Position numbers and translations under genes: made by a program. A model generated the notes under the pieces. That model saw only the letters and a list, made by a program, of their open reading frames with translations, made no database searches and was not told the origin of the DNA. From positions 5,456,001 to 5,520,000 of the forward strand of contig NZ_CP006850.1 in assembly GCF_000523235.1 (NCBI RefSeq): a stretch of DNA of 64,000 nucleotides. Reading direction: 5' to 3'. The number at the start of each line of letters is the position of its first letter. Position 1 is the stretch's first letter. Origin of the DNA: Nocardia nova SH22a (GTDB lineage Bacteria; Actinomycetota; Actinomycetes; Mycobacteriales; Mycobacteriaceae). This document shows, in pieces, positions 33,388 through 40,713 of this stretch.

Positions 33388-34542
33388 TCACAGCCGATCC
33401 GCGACCCAGTCGGCGATGTAGTTGGCGGGCACCGACTCGTTGTCGGCGCCGGCATGCGATGAACCACCTTCGGCGGAGCTGAACAGTTTCCAGTGCCGAT
33501 CGGGACTGTTGATCGCCCTCTCGTACTCTGGCGTCGCCAGATCCATCGGTATCTGGCGATCGTCCTCGCCGTGGGTGACGAGGAACGGCACCGTGATCTC
33601 TTCGACGACTCCCTCGAGGCTCATCTTCGGCGCGAAATCCATGAACTCGTCGAGACTGTCCTTGCCGAACACCCACTGCACATGGTCCCAGTAGTGCGGG
33701 ACCGGATTCTCGCCCTCGCGCAGCAGACGGCGCTTCTGCAGCTCACCCCAGTTGTAGTTGGCGCCCCACACCGCGCACAGCTTGAAACGTTTCTCGAAGG
33801 CGGCCGCCCGCGGTGCGTAGTAGCCGCCCAGCGAGATACCGCTCATACCAATACGTTTCGGGTCGACGTCACTCCTGGTCTCGAGGTAGTCCACCGCGGC
33901 GCCCGCCCAGCGCTCGGAGTCGTGGATCGCGGGGAGATCTCGTTCGCGCAGCGAAGCACCGGTACCGGGCTGGTCGACGCACAGGGTGGCGATCCCGCGC
34001 CGGGCGAGCTCCGCGGGCAGCCCGAGCCGGTACAGCATCTCCTTCATCGAGTCGAGGCCGTTGCAGAACACCATGACCGGCCAGCCGCCGTCGGGTGCGT
34101 CACCGCCCGGCGTGCAGAAGATGGCCGGGAAAGACTTTCCCTCATAAGGGATTTCGACGTACTCAGCGGGCTCACCGTTGTGCTCGATCGCCAGCTTCGA
34201 TGCCGCGACGGACTTGCGGTAGGCCTCCTGGCGCGGTTCGTAGTCGCGCCGCTGCATACGCTCGGCGACGAGGTAGTAGACCGACGCGCGGTCGTAGAGT
34301 GCTCCCGCCGACAGCGGATGATGCTGCGCCACTTCCTGTTCGGCACGCACGACGAGCGTGTCCGCGAAGTTCACCCAGGACTGGAAGAGCTTCTCGGTAC
34401 CCGCATCGTCGCCGTTCTTGGCGATTTCGGTCAGCGGCGCGCTGATCTGATCGATCTCGCCGATCTGGCCGCCGCAATTCATCGCGATGCTGACCGACAG
34501 GCTCCAGACATAATTGGTCGGAAAGTAGCGATACATGCTCAC
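33388..34542 (-). CDS. Alpha/beta hydrolase with N-terminal helical cap (DHPON hydrolase-like)
   Basis: A 384-residue hydrolase of the FrsA/DUF1100 type, resembling 2,6-dihydroxypseudooxynicotine hydrolase. An N-terminal helical region (residues 1-130) precedes the core: VMVFCNGLDSMKEM, LCVDQPGTGAS, nucleophile elbow IGMSGISLGGYYAPR, acid in LVTHGEDDRQIP and His in GGSSHAGADN. Relatives cut C-C bonds next to ketones, or esters. The start could be GTG 34542 (overlapping the small upstream gene stop) or ATG 34536. Transcription runs from the PadR-box promoter at 34912-34949, so it belongs to the same regulon as the dioxygenases and could hydrolyse a meta-cleavage product. Confidence 0.88.
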   Translation of the reverse strand: MSMYRYFPTNYVWSLSVSIAMNCGGQIGEIDQISAPLTEIAKNGDDAGTEKLFQSWVNFADTLVVRAEQEVAQHHPLSAGALYDRASVYYLVAERMQRRDYEPRQEAYRKSVAASKLAIEHNGEPAEYVEIPYEGKSFPAIFCTPGGDAPDGGWPVMVFCNGLDSMKEMLYRLGLPAELARRGIATLCVDQPGTGASLRERDLPAIHDSERWAGAAVDYLETRSDVDPKRIGMSGISLGGYYAPRAAAFEKRFKLCAVWGANYNWGELQKRRLLREGENPVPHYWDHVQWVFGKDSLDEFMDFAPKMSLEGVVEEITVPFLVTHGEDDRQIPMDLATPEYERAINSPDRHWKLFSSAEGGSSHAGADNESVPANYIADWVADRL

Positions 34543-34709
34543 CGCCCCGCTCGGTCGGCGCTACCGTCGCCGACGACGCGATCGAACAGCCGAGGGTCTG
34601 CGACGACCGTCCGCCCCACCCCCCTCGCATCGGCTGTGGAAGAGCGGTGCGCCCCGGCGATGGTCCTGCCGTTCGCGATGTCGACAGCGTGCTTGTCGAA
34701 CAGTGCCAC
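34539..34709 (-). CDS. Possible 56-residue leader-encoded protein
   Basis: GTG 34709 follows AAGGAGG at seven bases spacing, the best ribosome site in this leader, and the frame ends with a TGA overlapping the hydrolase GTG (GTGA). The product starts VALFDKHAVDIANGRTIAG and then becomes Ala/Arg/Asp-rich without a recognisable domain. It may be a small pathway protein, a coupling ORF that feeds ribosomes to the hydrolase, or the remnant of a longer gene. Confidence 0.45.
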   Translation of the reverse strand: MALFDKHAVDIANGRTIAGAHRSSTADARGVGRTVVADPRLFDRVVGDGSADRAGR

Positions 34710-34911
34710 GAAAGTGCCTCCTTGCTGGCTCGGAGAAGTCCGTTGTAGGTGTGTGCCTCGACCGGGCGAGGCGCGTGACGAGCCGATCCGCAACGGTGGA
34801 TCCACGAGCCGAGGGCCGAACGGCACCCGGGCACACCGGCGGCCTTCAGCGATCGCCGCACCGGACATACTCCGGCCCATCGCGACGAGGGGAACTGTTC
34901 CCATCGCGAGT

Positions 34912-34949
34912 ACTATCCCCGACCACAGGAATTATGTCAAGATTTACAT
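34912..34949 (-). promoter_or_regulatory. PadR box (site B) and promoter of the hydrolase unit
   Basis: ATGTCAAGATTTACAT (34934-34949) fits ATGT-N8-ACAT and differs from site A by one base. On the minus strand it holds TTGACA (first base 34940), followed after 17 bases by GATAGT (34917-34912), a good sigma-70-type promoter firing into the small ORF and the hydrolase. The stretch 34710-34911 is an untranslated leader with no other gene seen. Confidence 0.7.
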
Positions 34950-34990
34950 GTTGATATGTACTTGTCGCGACCTTGCGCCGCAGGCAGCGA

Positions 34991-35959
34991 TCAATGCAGC
35001 GCTTTCTTCAGGGCGTCGATGGCCAGCGTGCGAGCGACGTTGGCCGCGTGGGTGTCTCGCAGACTGTCCAGGAGCAGGAAGTCGTGGACCATACCGGCGA
35101 CCCGGACGGCCGTCACATTTACACCCGCCTCACGCAGTTTGTTGGCGTACTGCTCACCCTCGTCGCGCAGCACGTCGGCCTCGTCGGTGATGACGAGAGT
35201 GGTGGGAAGCCCCTTCAAGTCGTCGAGGGACGCCCGCAGCGGCGAGGCGTATTTCTCCGCACGCTGGGCGGGGTCGCTGGTATAGGCGTCCCAGAACCAC
35301 TTCATGCCGTCGCGGGTGAGGTAGTAGCCCTCGGCGAATTGCAGGTAGGACGGCGTATCGAAGTCGGCGTTCGTCACCGGGTACAGCAGCACCTGGGCCT
35401 TGAGATCGATACCGCCGCGGTCGGCGTTCATCAAAGCGAATACCGCCGACATGCAACCGCCGACCGACTCGCCCGTGACGGCGATGCGGGTGGTGTCCAG
35501 ACCGTGCTCCGCGCCGTGTTCGAGCACCCACTGGCCGACCGCGTAGTTCTGTTCCACCTGGGTCGGATACTGCTTCTCCGGCGCGCGGTCGTAGACCGGG
35601 AAGACACCGGCCGCGCCCGCGCCCACCGCGAGTTCACGAAACAGGCGGTCGTGGGTCTTGTCATCGCCGAAGACCCAGCCCGCGCCGTGGATGTAGAACA
35701 CCACGGGCAGCGGCCCGGTGACCCCCTTGGGACGAATGATGCGGGTGCGGACCGTGCCCCACTGCCCGGCGTCCACATCGACCCATTCCTCGTCGACATC
35801 GGGACGCGCGACGCCCTCACCGCTCTGCAGATCGAGAAGGATCTTGCGGCCCTGCTCCGGCGGCACCTCGTAGATCCGCGGATGCGGATCGGTGGCCTCG
35901 GCCAGTTCCTTGGCCGCTGATTCGAGGTACGGAGTGATGGGGCGCGGAAGCTCGGGCAT
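34991..35959 (-). CDS. Alpha/beta hydrolase-3 (HSL-type) esterase
   Basis: A 322-residue hormone-sensitive-lipase-family esterase: oxyanion motif FYIHGAGWVFGD, nucleophile elbow IAVTGESVGGCMSAVFAL, acid in VITDEADVLRDEG and His in GMVHDFLLLDS. ATG 35959 has GGAGAG upstream; an earlier in-frame ATG lacks such support. It ends 41 bases before the PadR-box promoter at 34949 and so is upstream of, not under, that promoter. Substrate unknown; short-chain or aromatic esters are usual. Confidence 0.9.
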   Translation of the reverse strand: MPELPRPITPYLESAAKELAEATDPHPRIYEVPPEQGRKILLDLQSGEGVARPDVDEEWVDVDAGQWGTVRTRIIRPKGVTGPLPVVFYIHGAGWVFGDDKTHDRLFRELAVGAGAAGVFPVYDRAPEKQYPTQVEQNYAVGQWVLEHGAEHGLDTTRIAVTGESVGGCMSAVFALMNADRGGIDLKAQVLLYPVTNADFDTPSYLQFAEGYYLTRDGMKWFWDAYTSDPAQRAEKYASPLRASLDDLKGLPTTLVITDEADVLRDEGEQYANKLREAGVNVTAVRVAGMVHDFLLLDSLRDTHAANVARTLAIDALKKALH

Positions 35960-36144
35960 GTCTTCTCTCCAATTCTCGGGCCGACAGTAGCAACCTCCCG
36001 GAAGAGTCCGAGGAGATGCTCCACGCAAAGGTAGCTACCCAAAACCACCCTCAACCATGGTGCATCCGCTAATAGTTGGCAACGATTCGATAACCGGCCT
36101 CCGAGCTCTTCGGTGCCACCGGACGGCCAGGCCGGACCACCCGA

Positions 36145-36993
36145 TCAGCGGACGGATCGAGAACGATCGACCACCGCGCGAGCAGTCCCGCTCGTCGTCT
36201 CCCACCAGGTGACGATTCGATCGACGATCGGCGCGCTCGTGCGGACCCACCCGATGTGGTCGTTGCTCGCCCCGGCCGGAACGTCATCGTCGCGGTAATG
36301 CCACCGGGTCACGGCGGAGGCTTCGAAGATCCGCGTGGCGAAGCTGTCGATCGACCGGGCCGGGGCCATCGCATCGTGGTCGAGACCGATGACGAGAGAA
36401 GGTGTTCGGATGCGGGATTCCATCGGAAACGGCGGACGTCCGGTGACGACCATCCGCGCCCATTCCCGCATCATGGTCCGGGCGCCCGGCGCACCGAATG
36501 CGGGTTGGGGCAGGTAGCCGAAGAGCGCGGTGAGCAGGGGCACGATCACCGCTCCCATGACCAGCAGGTGCGGACCCGACAACGGATAGGTGCGGTGATA
36601 CGGCAGTGCCCCGCCGACGGTGACGAGACCGTCCACGGGCGATCGGGTGAGTTCGTGACCGGCCGCCAGCTGCCCGCCCAGACTGTGCCCCAGCAGGATG
36701 ATCGGGCGATCCGGATGGTCGGCTCGCGCGTTCGCGACTTCCGTTGCGATATCGTCGATTTCGTCGTCGTAGGCCCAATCCAGCCCTCGACTCGCCCGAG
36801 GCCGGCCGGTTTCGAATCCCCGACGCGTCATCGCCTTCGCCTCCCAGCCGCGGGCGGCGAACTCGGCGACCAACGGCCGGTAGTAGCCGGAGCCGATCGC
36901 CATCGCGGGCGCGATGAGCACCAGCGGCGACCGCCCGCCGGGACGGGAATTGCCCGCGTGGGACCGTCCCGAATCATCGAATCGTGATGCCAA
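36145..36993 (-). CDS. Alpha/beta hydrolase (serine aminopeptidase-like)
   Basis: A 282-residue hydrolase. Core motifs: LVLIAPAMAIGSGYYRPLVAEFAARG, nucleophile elbow IILLGHSLGGQLAAGHEL, acid in LVIGLDHDAMAP and a C-terminal His in NDHIGWVRTS. TTG 36993 follows GGAG at eight bases and lies two bases after the stop of the DDN-type reductase gene, so both are co-transcribed from the TetR-box promoter near 37.5 kb. The wide central cap (PLLTALFGYLPQPAF) suggests a hydrophobic substrate. Confidence 0.86.
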   Translation of the reverse strand: MASRFDDSGRSHAGNSRPGGRSPLVLIAPAMAIGSGYYRPLVAEFAARGWEAKAMTRRGFETGRPRASRGLDWAYDDEIDDIATEVANARADHPDRPIILLGHSLGGQLAAGHELTRSPVDGLVTVGGALPYHRTYPLSGPHLLVMGAVIVPLLTALFGYLPQPAFGAPGARTMMREWARMVVTGRPPFPMESRIRTPSLVIGLDHDAMAPARSIDSFATRIFEASAVTRWHYRDDDVPAGASNDHIGWVRTSAPIVDRIVTWWETTSGTARAVVDRSRSVR

Positions 36994-36995
36994 GA

Positions 36996-37436
36996 TCAGC
37001 TCTCCAGCTCACAGATGACCACGGGAATCTCCCGTGTGGTCCGGGTCTGGTAATTGGCATATCCCTTGTACGCCTTGGTGATCCGCGGCCACAGCTGCGC
37101 CCGCTCCTCCGGGTCGGCCGTGCGGGCGTGCATCTTGCGGCGGCGGCCGTCGATCACCAGTTCGGCATCCGGATGCGCCTCGAGATTGCGGTACCAGTCC
37201 GGGTGCCGGTCGTCACCGCCCTTCGACGCGACCAGCACCACGCGGTCCGAGTCGTGCACCGGTGCGGTGAGATAGCAGGACCGCGGCTGTCCGGACTTCC
37301 TTCCGACGGTATGCAATTCGACCACGGGCATGCCGAACGGCTTGGCCAGCAACCTGTTTCCACTGACCGTGAGAACCACCCGGTGCGCGAGGTTCATGAA
37401 TTTCGCCCCACCGTCTTTGAGCGTGTTCCTGTCCAC
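36996..37436 (-). CDS. DDN/DUF385-type (F420-dependent-like) nitroreductase family protein
   Basis: A 146-residue split-barrel protein: MPVVELHTVGRKSGQPRSCYL, VVLVASKGGDDRHPDWYRNLEAHPDAELVI and WPRITKAYKGYANYQTRTTREIPVVICEL are the DDN-family blocks that bind deazaflavin F420. Such enzymes reduce enones, quinones or nitro groups. GTG 37436 has AGGGG six bases upstream; the internal ATG at 37398 is less likely. Two copies of the TetR-type 17-bp motif (37504 and 37529) lie just upstream. Probably part of the cyclic-ketone cluster. Confidence 0.85.
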   Translation of the reverse strand: MDRNTLKDGGAKFMNLAHRVVLTVSGNRLLAKPFGMPVVELHTVGRKSGQPRSCYLTAPVHDSDRVVLVASKGGDDRHPDWYRNLEAHPDAELVIDGRRRKMHARTADPEERAQLWPRITKAYKGYANYQTRTTREIPVVICELES

Positions 37437-37503
37437 CGTATGCCCCTGTCCAGAATGTCCCACGGTCCACAACCGGACGGCCGGAGTGTGGCCGCCGCTG
37501 CGA

Positions 37504-37520
37504 GTTAACGGCGCATACAT
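37504..37520 (+). promoter_or_regulatory. 17-bp TetR-type box T1
   Basis: GTTAACGGCGCATACAT matches the consensus GTTNRCGCCGCWTACAT derived from seven copies in this window. It lies in the divergent region between the DDN-type reductase and the quinone oxidoreductase. Confidence 0.6.
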
Positions 37521-37528
37521 TATCAGAA

Positions 37529-37545
37529 GTGTGAGCGACGTCAAC
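37529..37545 (-). promoter_or_regulatory. 17-bp TetR-type box T2
   Basis: Read on the minus strand this is GTTGACGTCGCTCACAC, 13-14 matches to the consensus and opposite in orientation to T1, 25 bases away. Confidence 0.5.
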
Positions 37546-37590
37546 ATTGGATCGCGCTCATCATGGTTGCCCCACGGCGAACGGCGAGTA

Positions 37591-37607
37591 ATGTAAGCGG
37601 CGTACAC
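37591..37607 (-). promoter_or_regulatory. 17-bp TetR-type box T3
   Basis: Read on the minus strand this is GTGTACGCCGCTTACAT. It ends 26 bases before the quinone oxidoreductase ATG, within its promoter. Confidence 0.6.
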
Positions 37608-37633
37608 ATACACGTCGACCGAAAGGAACTTGC

Positions 37634-38626
37634 ATGTACGCGGTGACGCTGGACGGCTTCGGCGGTCCCGAGGTGATGAAGTGGGCCGAGGTCGACGATC
37701 TGCCCGCCCCCGGCCCGGGCGAGGTGGCCATCGACGTGGTGGCCGCGGGGGTGAATCGCGCCGACGTGATGCAGCGAAGCGGCTACTATCCGCCGCCGCC
37801 GGGCGCCAGCGAGATCCTGGGCCTGGAGGTTTCCGGCATCATCGCCGCGGTCGGCGCGGGCGTGACGGAATGGGCGCCCGGGGACGCGGTGTGCGCGCTG
37901 CTAGCAGGTGGCGGCTATGCCGAGCGGGTGAATGTCGCTGCCACGCAAGTACTTCCGGTGCCCGACGGCGTGAGTATCACCGCCGCGGCGGCACTACCAG
38001 AGACGGCGGCGACCGTCTGGTCGAACGTCGTGATGACCGGCGGACTGAGCGGTGGTCAGGTGCTGCTGATCCACGGCGGCGGCAGCGGCATCGGCACCCA
38101 TGCCATCCAGGTCGGGCGCGCACTCGGCGCCGACGTGGCGGTGACCGCCGGATCGCGGTCCAAACTGGAGCGCTGCCGGGAGCTGGGCGCGCAGACGTTG
38201 ATCAACTACCACGAACAGGACTTCGCCGCCGTCGTCAACAGCGAATATCCGGGCGCGAACGTGATTCTCGACATCATGGGCGGCAGCTATCTGGAGCGCA
38301 ATGTCGACTCGCTCGCCGAGAACGGGCACCTGACCATCATCGGACTCCAGGGCGGCGCGACCGCCGAGGTGAATCTCGGTGCGCTGCTGTTCAAACGCGG
38401 CTCCATCCACGTCACGAACCTGCGGCGCCGGCCGGAAACCGGCCCCGGCTCCAAGGGCGAGATCATCGGCGAACTCCGCGCGAAGCTGTGGCCCCGGATC
38501 GACGACGGCACCGTCGTGCCGGTCGTCTCCGCCGAAGTGCCCGTGACCGATGTCGCCGAGGCGCACGCACTGCTGGACTCCGGCGACACCGTCGGCAAAG
38601 TTCTGCTCACCATCCGCGAACCCTGA
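37634..38626 (+). CDS. NAD(P)H:quinone oxidoreductase (zeta-crystallin-like MDR)
   Basis: A 330-residue zinc-free medium-chain reductase: AAGVNRADVMQRSGYYPPPPG, ILGLEVSGIIAAVG, and the NADPH motif VLLIHGGGSGIGTHAIQVGRALGA. The PIG3/QOR group reduces quinones or enones with NADPH. AAAGGAA precedes the ATG. It is divergent from the DDN-type reductase across three copies of the 17-bp motif and convergent with the TetR gene. It may reduce an enone, or detoxify quinones formed in the pathway. Confidence 0.92.
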   Translation: MYAVTLDGFGGPEVMKWAEVDDLPAPGPGEVAIDVVAAGVNRADVMQRSGYYPPPPGASEILGLEVSGIIAAVGAGVTEWAPGDAVCALLAGGGYAERVNVAATQVLPVPDGVSITAAAALPETAATVWSNVVMTGGLSGGQVLLIHGGGSGIGTHAIQVGRALGADVAVTAGSRSKLERCRELGAQTLINYHEQDFAAVVNSEYPGANVILDIMGGSYLERNVDSLAENGHLTIIGLQGGATAEVNLGALLFKRGSIHVTNLRRRPETGPGSKGEIIGELRAKLWPRIDDGTVVPVVSAEVPVTDVAEAHALLDSGDTVGKVLLTIREP

Positions 38627-38684
38627 ACCCCGCCAGGGTATTTCGAGGCAGCCGATCCGGATCACCCCGACCGGACCGGTGCGC

Positions 38685-39269
38685 CTACCCGCGCCCGACC
38701 GCGCTGAGCACCGCGCCTACCGCCGAATCGACCCGCTCGGTCACGATCTCCGGCGAGGAGGCGTCCAGCTTGCCGTCGAGATGCAAGAAGGCCAGCCCGT
38801 GCACCAGCGCCCACACCGCGGTTGCGGTCGGCTCCGGATCGGCATCAGGAAAGGCTTGCCGCACAAGCGCTTTGACATACTCGTTGATCGCCTCCGCGGC
38901 CGCGACCCGCTCGGGACTGGTCGGATCGCACGGTTCGGCGAACATGATCCGGAACATTCCCGGACGCGTCAGGGCGAACCGGACGTAGGCGTTCGCGACG
39001 GCGGCCAGACCTTCGGGCGTGGACTGCGCGGGATGTGCCGCGGCCAGCTGTTCGGCCAGTTCCCGGTAGCCCACCGCCGCCACCGCGGACAGCAGCGCGT
39101 CGCGGTCGGCGAAGTGCCGGTAGGGCGCCGCGGTGGACACGCCCGCCCGCCGCGCCGCGGCCCGCAGTGACAGTTCGGCGGCCCCACCCTCCTCCAGCAG
39201 CTCCACCGCTGCGCGCACCAAGGCATTGGGCAGGTCACCGTGGTGATACGACGTGGTCGACGTTGCCAT
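38685..39269 (-). CDS. TetR-family transcriptional repressor
   Basis: A 194-residue TetR protein. The DNA-binding part reads DLPNALVRAAVELLEEGGAAELSLRAAARRAGVSTAAPYRHFADRDALLSAVA; the C-terminal helical domain (PEGLAAVANAYVRFALTRPGMFRIMF) is of the TetR_C WHG type. ATG 39269 has AGGA upstream. It is divergent from the OYE-BVMO-hydrolase operon with boxes T4 and T5 between, and similar boxes front the DDN, quinone reductase and ADC-like operons. It is the best candidate for the protein reading this 17-bp motif. Confidence 0.92.
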   Translation of the reverse strand: MATSTTSYHHGDLPNALVRAAVELLEEGGAAELSLRAAARRAGVSTAAPYRHFADRDALLSAVAAVGYRELAEQLAAAHPAQSTPEGLAAVANAYVRFALTRPGMFRIMFAEPCDPTSPERVAAAEAINEYVKALVRQAFPDADPEPTATAVWALVHGLAFLHLDGKLDASSPEIVTERVDSAVGAVLSAVGRG

Positions 39270-39289
39270 AGTTAACGATCCTAACAAGT

Positions 39290-39306
39290 GTTGACGCCGC
39301 TTACAT
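39290..39306 (+). promoter_or_regulatory. 17-bp TetR-type box T4
   Basis: GTTGACGCCGCTTACAT, a full match to the consensus GTTNRCGCCGCWTACAT, lies between the divergent TetR gene and the OYE operon. AACAAGTGTT overlaps its left side. Confidence 0.65.
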
Positions 39307-39317
39307 CTTCCTTTAAT

Positions 39318-39334
39318 GTTAGCGCCGCATACTC
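39318..39334 (+). promoter_or_regulatory. 17-bp TetR-type box T5
   Basis: GTTAGCGCCGCATACTC, 28 bases after T4 in the same orientation, the same paired arrangement seen before the ADC-like gene. Confidence 0.6.
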
Positions 39335-39377
39335 GATCGTGTGCGTGCAAATCATCCCTATCCGAAGGAGATCGCCA

Positions 39378-40670
39378 ATGCCCAGCGCTTCAGCACAGGA
39401 CGGGCTGTTCTCACCGGTTCGGCTCCGGTCCGGCGTGGTGTTACCGAACAGGATCGCGAAGGCGGCCATGGAGGAGGGGCTCGCCGGGAAGGGACAGTTG
39501 CCCGACGAGCGGTCGGTAGCCCTGTACCGGCGCTGGGGCGCCGGTGGCGCCGGGCTGCTGATCACCGGAAATGTGATGGTGCACGCGGAGGCGCTGACCG
39601 GTCCGGGCGGCATCGTCCTGGACGCCGACTCGCCCCTGGAGCCGTTCGCGGCGTGGGCGCGGGCCGGTAAGGCCGCCGGGGCGGCGATGTGGATGCAGAT
39701 CAGCCACCCGGGCCGTCAGGTTCAGGCCGATATGCCGGGCGTCGTCTGGGGTCCTTCCGATATCGCCGTCGACATCGGGCGCCATTCCAAACGATTCGGC
39801 AAGCCGGTGGCGATGACCGCCGACCAGATCCGGGAGACGATCGACCGGTTCACCACCACCGCGCAGCGCGCCGAGCTGGCCGGATTCGACGGCGTGGAAG
39901 TCCATGCCGCACACGGATATCTGCTCTCGCAGTTCCTGTCCCCGCTGGTGAACAACCGCACCGACGAATGGGGCGGTGCGCTCGAGAACCGCGCGCGGCT
40001 GCTGCTCGAGATCGTGCGGGAGATACGCTCCGCGGTGTCACCGGAATTCGCCGTGGCGGTGAAATTGAATTCCGCGGACTTCCAGCGCGGCGGCTTCGAC
40101 GCCGACGACGCGCACAAGGTGATCGGGATGCTGGCGGGTCTGGGCGTCGATCTGGTCGAGGTGTCCGGCGGCAGTTACGAGAGCCCGGCCATGAACGGCC
40201 GCCCGGCCGACGGGCGCACCGCCGCCCGCGAGGCGTACTTCCTGGAACTCGCCGAGGATCTGGCCAGGACCAGCCCGATTCCGCTGATGCTCACCGGCGG
40301 GATCTCGCGCGTCGACACCGCCGAACATGTGCTGTCGAAGAATGTCGCGGTGGTCGGCATGGCGACGGCGCTCGCGGTGACGCCCGATCTACCCACTCGG
40401 TGGCGCGAGGGCCTCGACGCGGCCGGAACGCTGAAACCGGTGAACTGGTCGGACAAATCCCTCGCCTCCGCCACCGAACTGGCCCAGGTCCGTTATCAGA
40501 TACGCAGGATGGCGGCGGGAAGGCAACCGGCCCTGGGTATCAGCCCCGCGGTGGCGCTGCTGGCCGATCAGCTCGTGCAGCGGCGCGCGTTGCGGCGTTA
40601 CTCCCGATGGCTGGCGTCCCGGCGGCGGGCTCGGACCACCACTCCGTCGGTCCCGGCCGCGACGCGCTGA
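39378..40670 (+). CDS. Old-yellow-enzyme family NADH:flavin oxidoreductase
   Basis: A 430-residue FMN TIM-barrel protein: SGVVLPNRIAKAAMEE, MWMQISHPGRQVQADMPG, GFDGVEVHAAHGYLLSQFLSPLVNNRTDEWGG (the OYE HAAHGYL motif, with substrate-binding His pair), VAVKLNSADFQRGGF. It reduces activated C=C bonds of enones. A C-terminal extension of about 70 residues (VRYQIRRMAAGRQPAL) is extra. GAAGGAG precedes ATG 39378. First gene of an operon with a Baeyer-Villiger monooxygenase and a hydrolase, so saturation of a cyclic enone before ring oxidation is likely. Confidence 0.92.
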   Translation: MPSASAQDGLFSPVRLRSGVVLPNRIAKAAMEEGLAGKGQLPDERSVALYRRWGAGGAGLLITGNVMVHAEALTGPGGIVLDADSPLEPFAAWARAGKAAGAAMWMQISHPGRQVQADMPGVVWGPSDIAVDIGRHSKRFGKPVAMTADQIRETIDRFTTTAQRAELAGFDGVEVHAAHGYLLSQFLSPLVNNRTDEWGGALENRARLLLEIVREIRSAVSPEFAVAVKLNSADFQRGGFDADDAHKVIGMLAGLGVDLVEVSGGSYESPAMNGRPADGRTAAREAYFLELAEDLARTSPIPLMLTGGISRVDTAEHVLSKNVAVVGMATALAVTPDLPTRWREGLDAAGTLKPVNWSDKSLASATELAQVRYQIRRMAAGRQPALGISPAVALLADQLVQRRALRRYSRWLASRRRARTTTPSVPAATR

Positions 40671-40713
40671 GCCCCGCTTCCATGAATCCCCCTTGTCGAC
40701 AGTCGAAGGAATC

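Noticed and set aside
39283..39292. KstR-type steroid operator AACAAGTGTT next to the TetR gene
   Set aside because: The arms AAC/GTT are four bases apart; the KstR motif needs two. The repeated 17-bp motif explains the region better.
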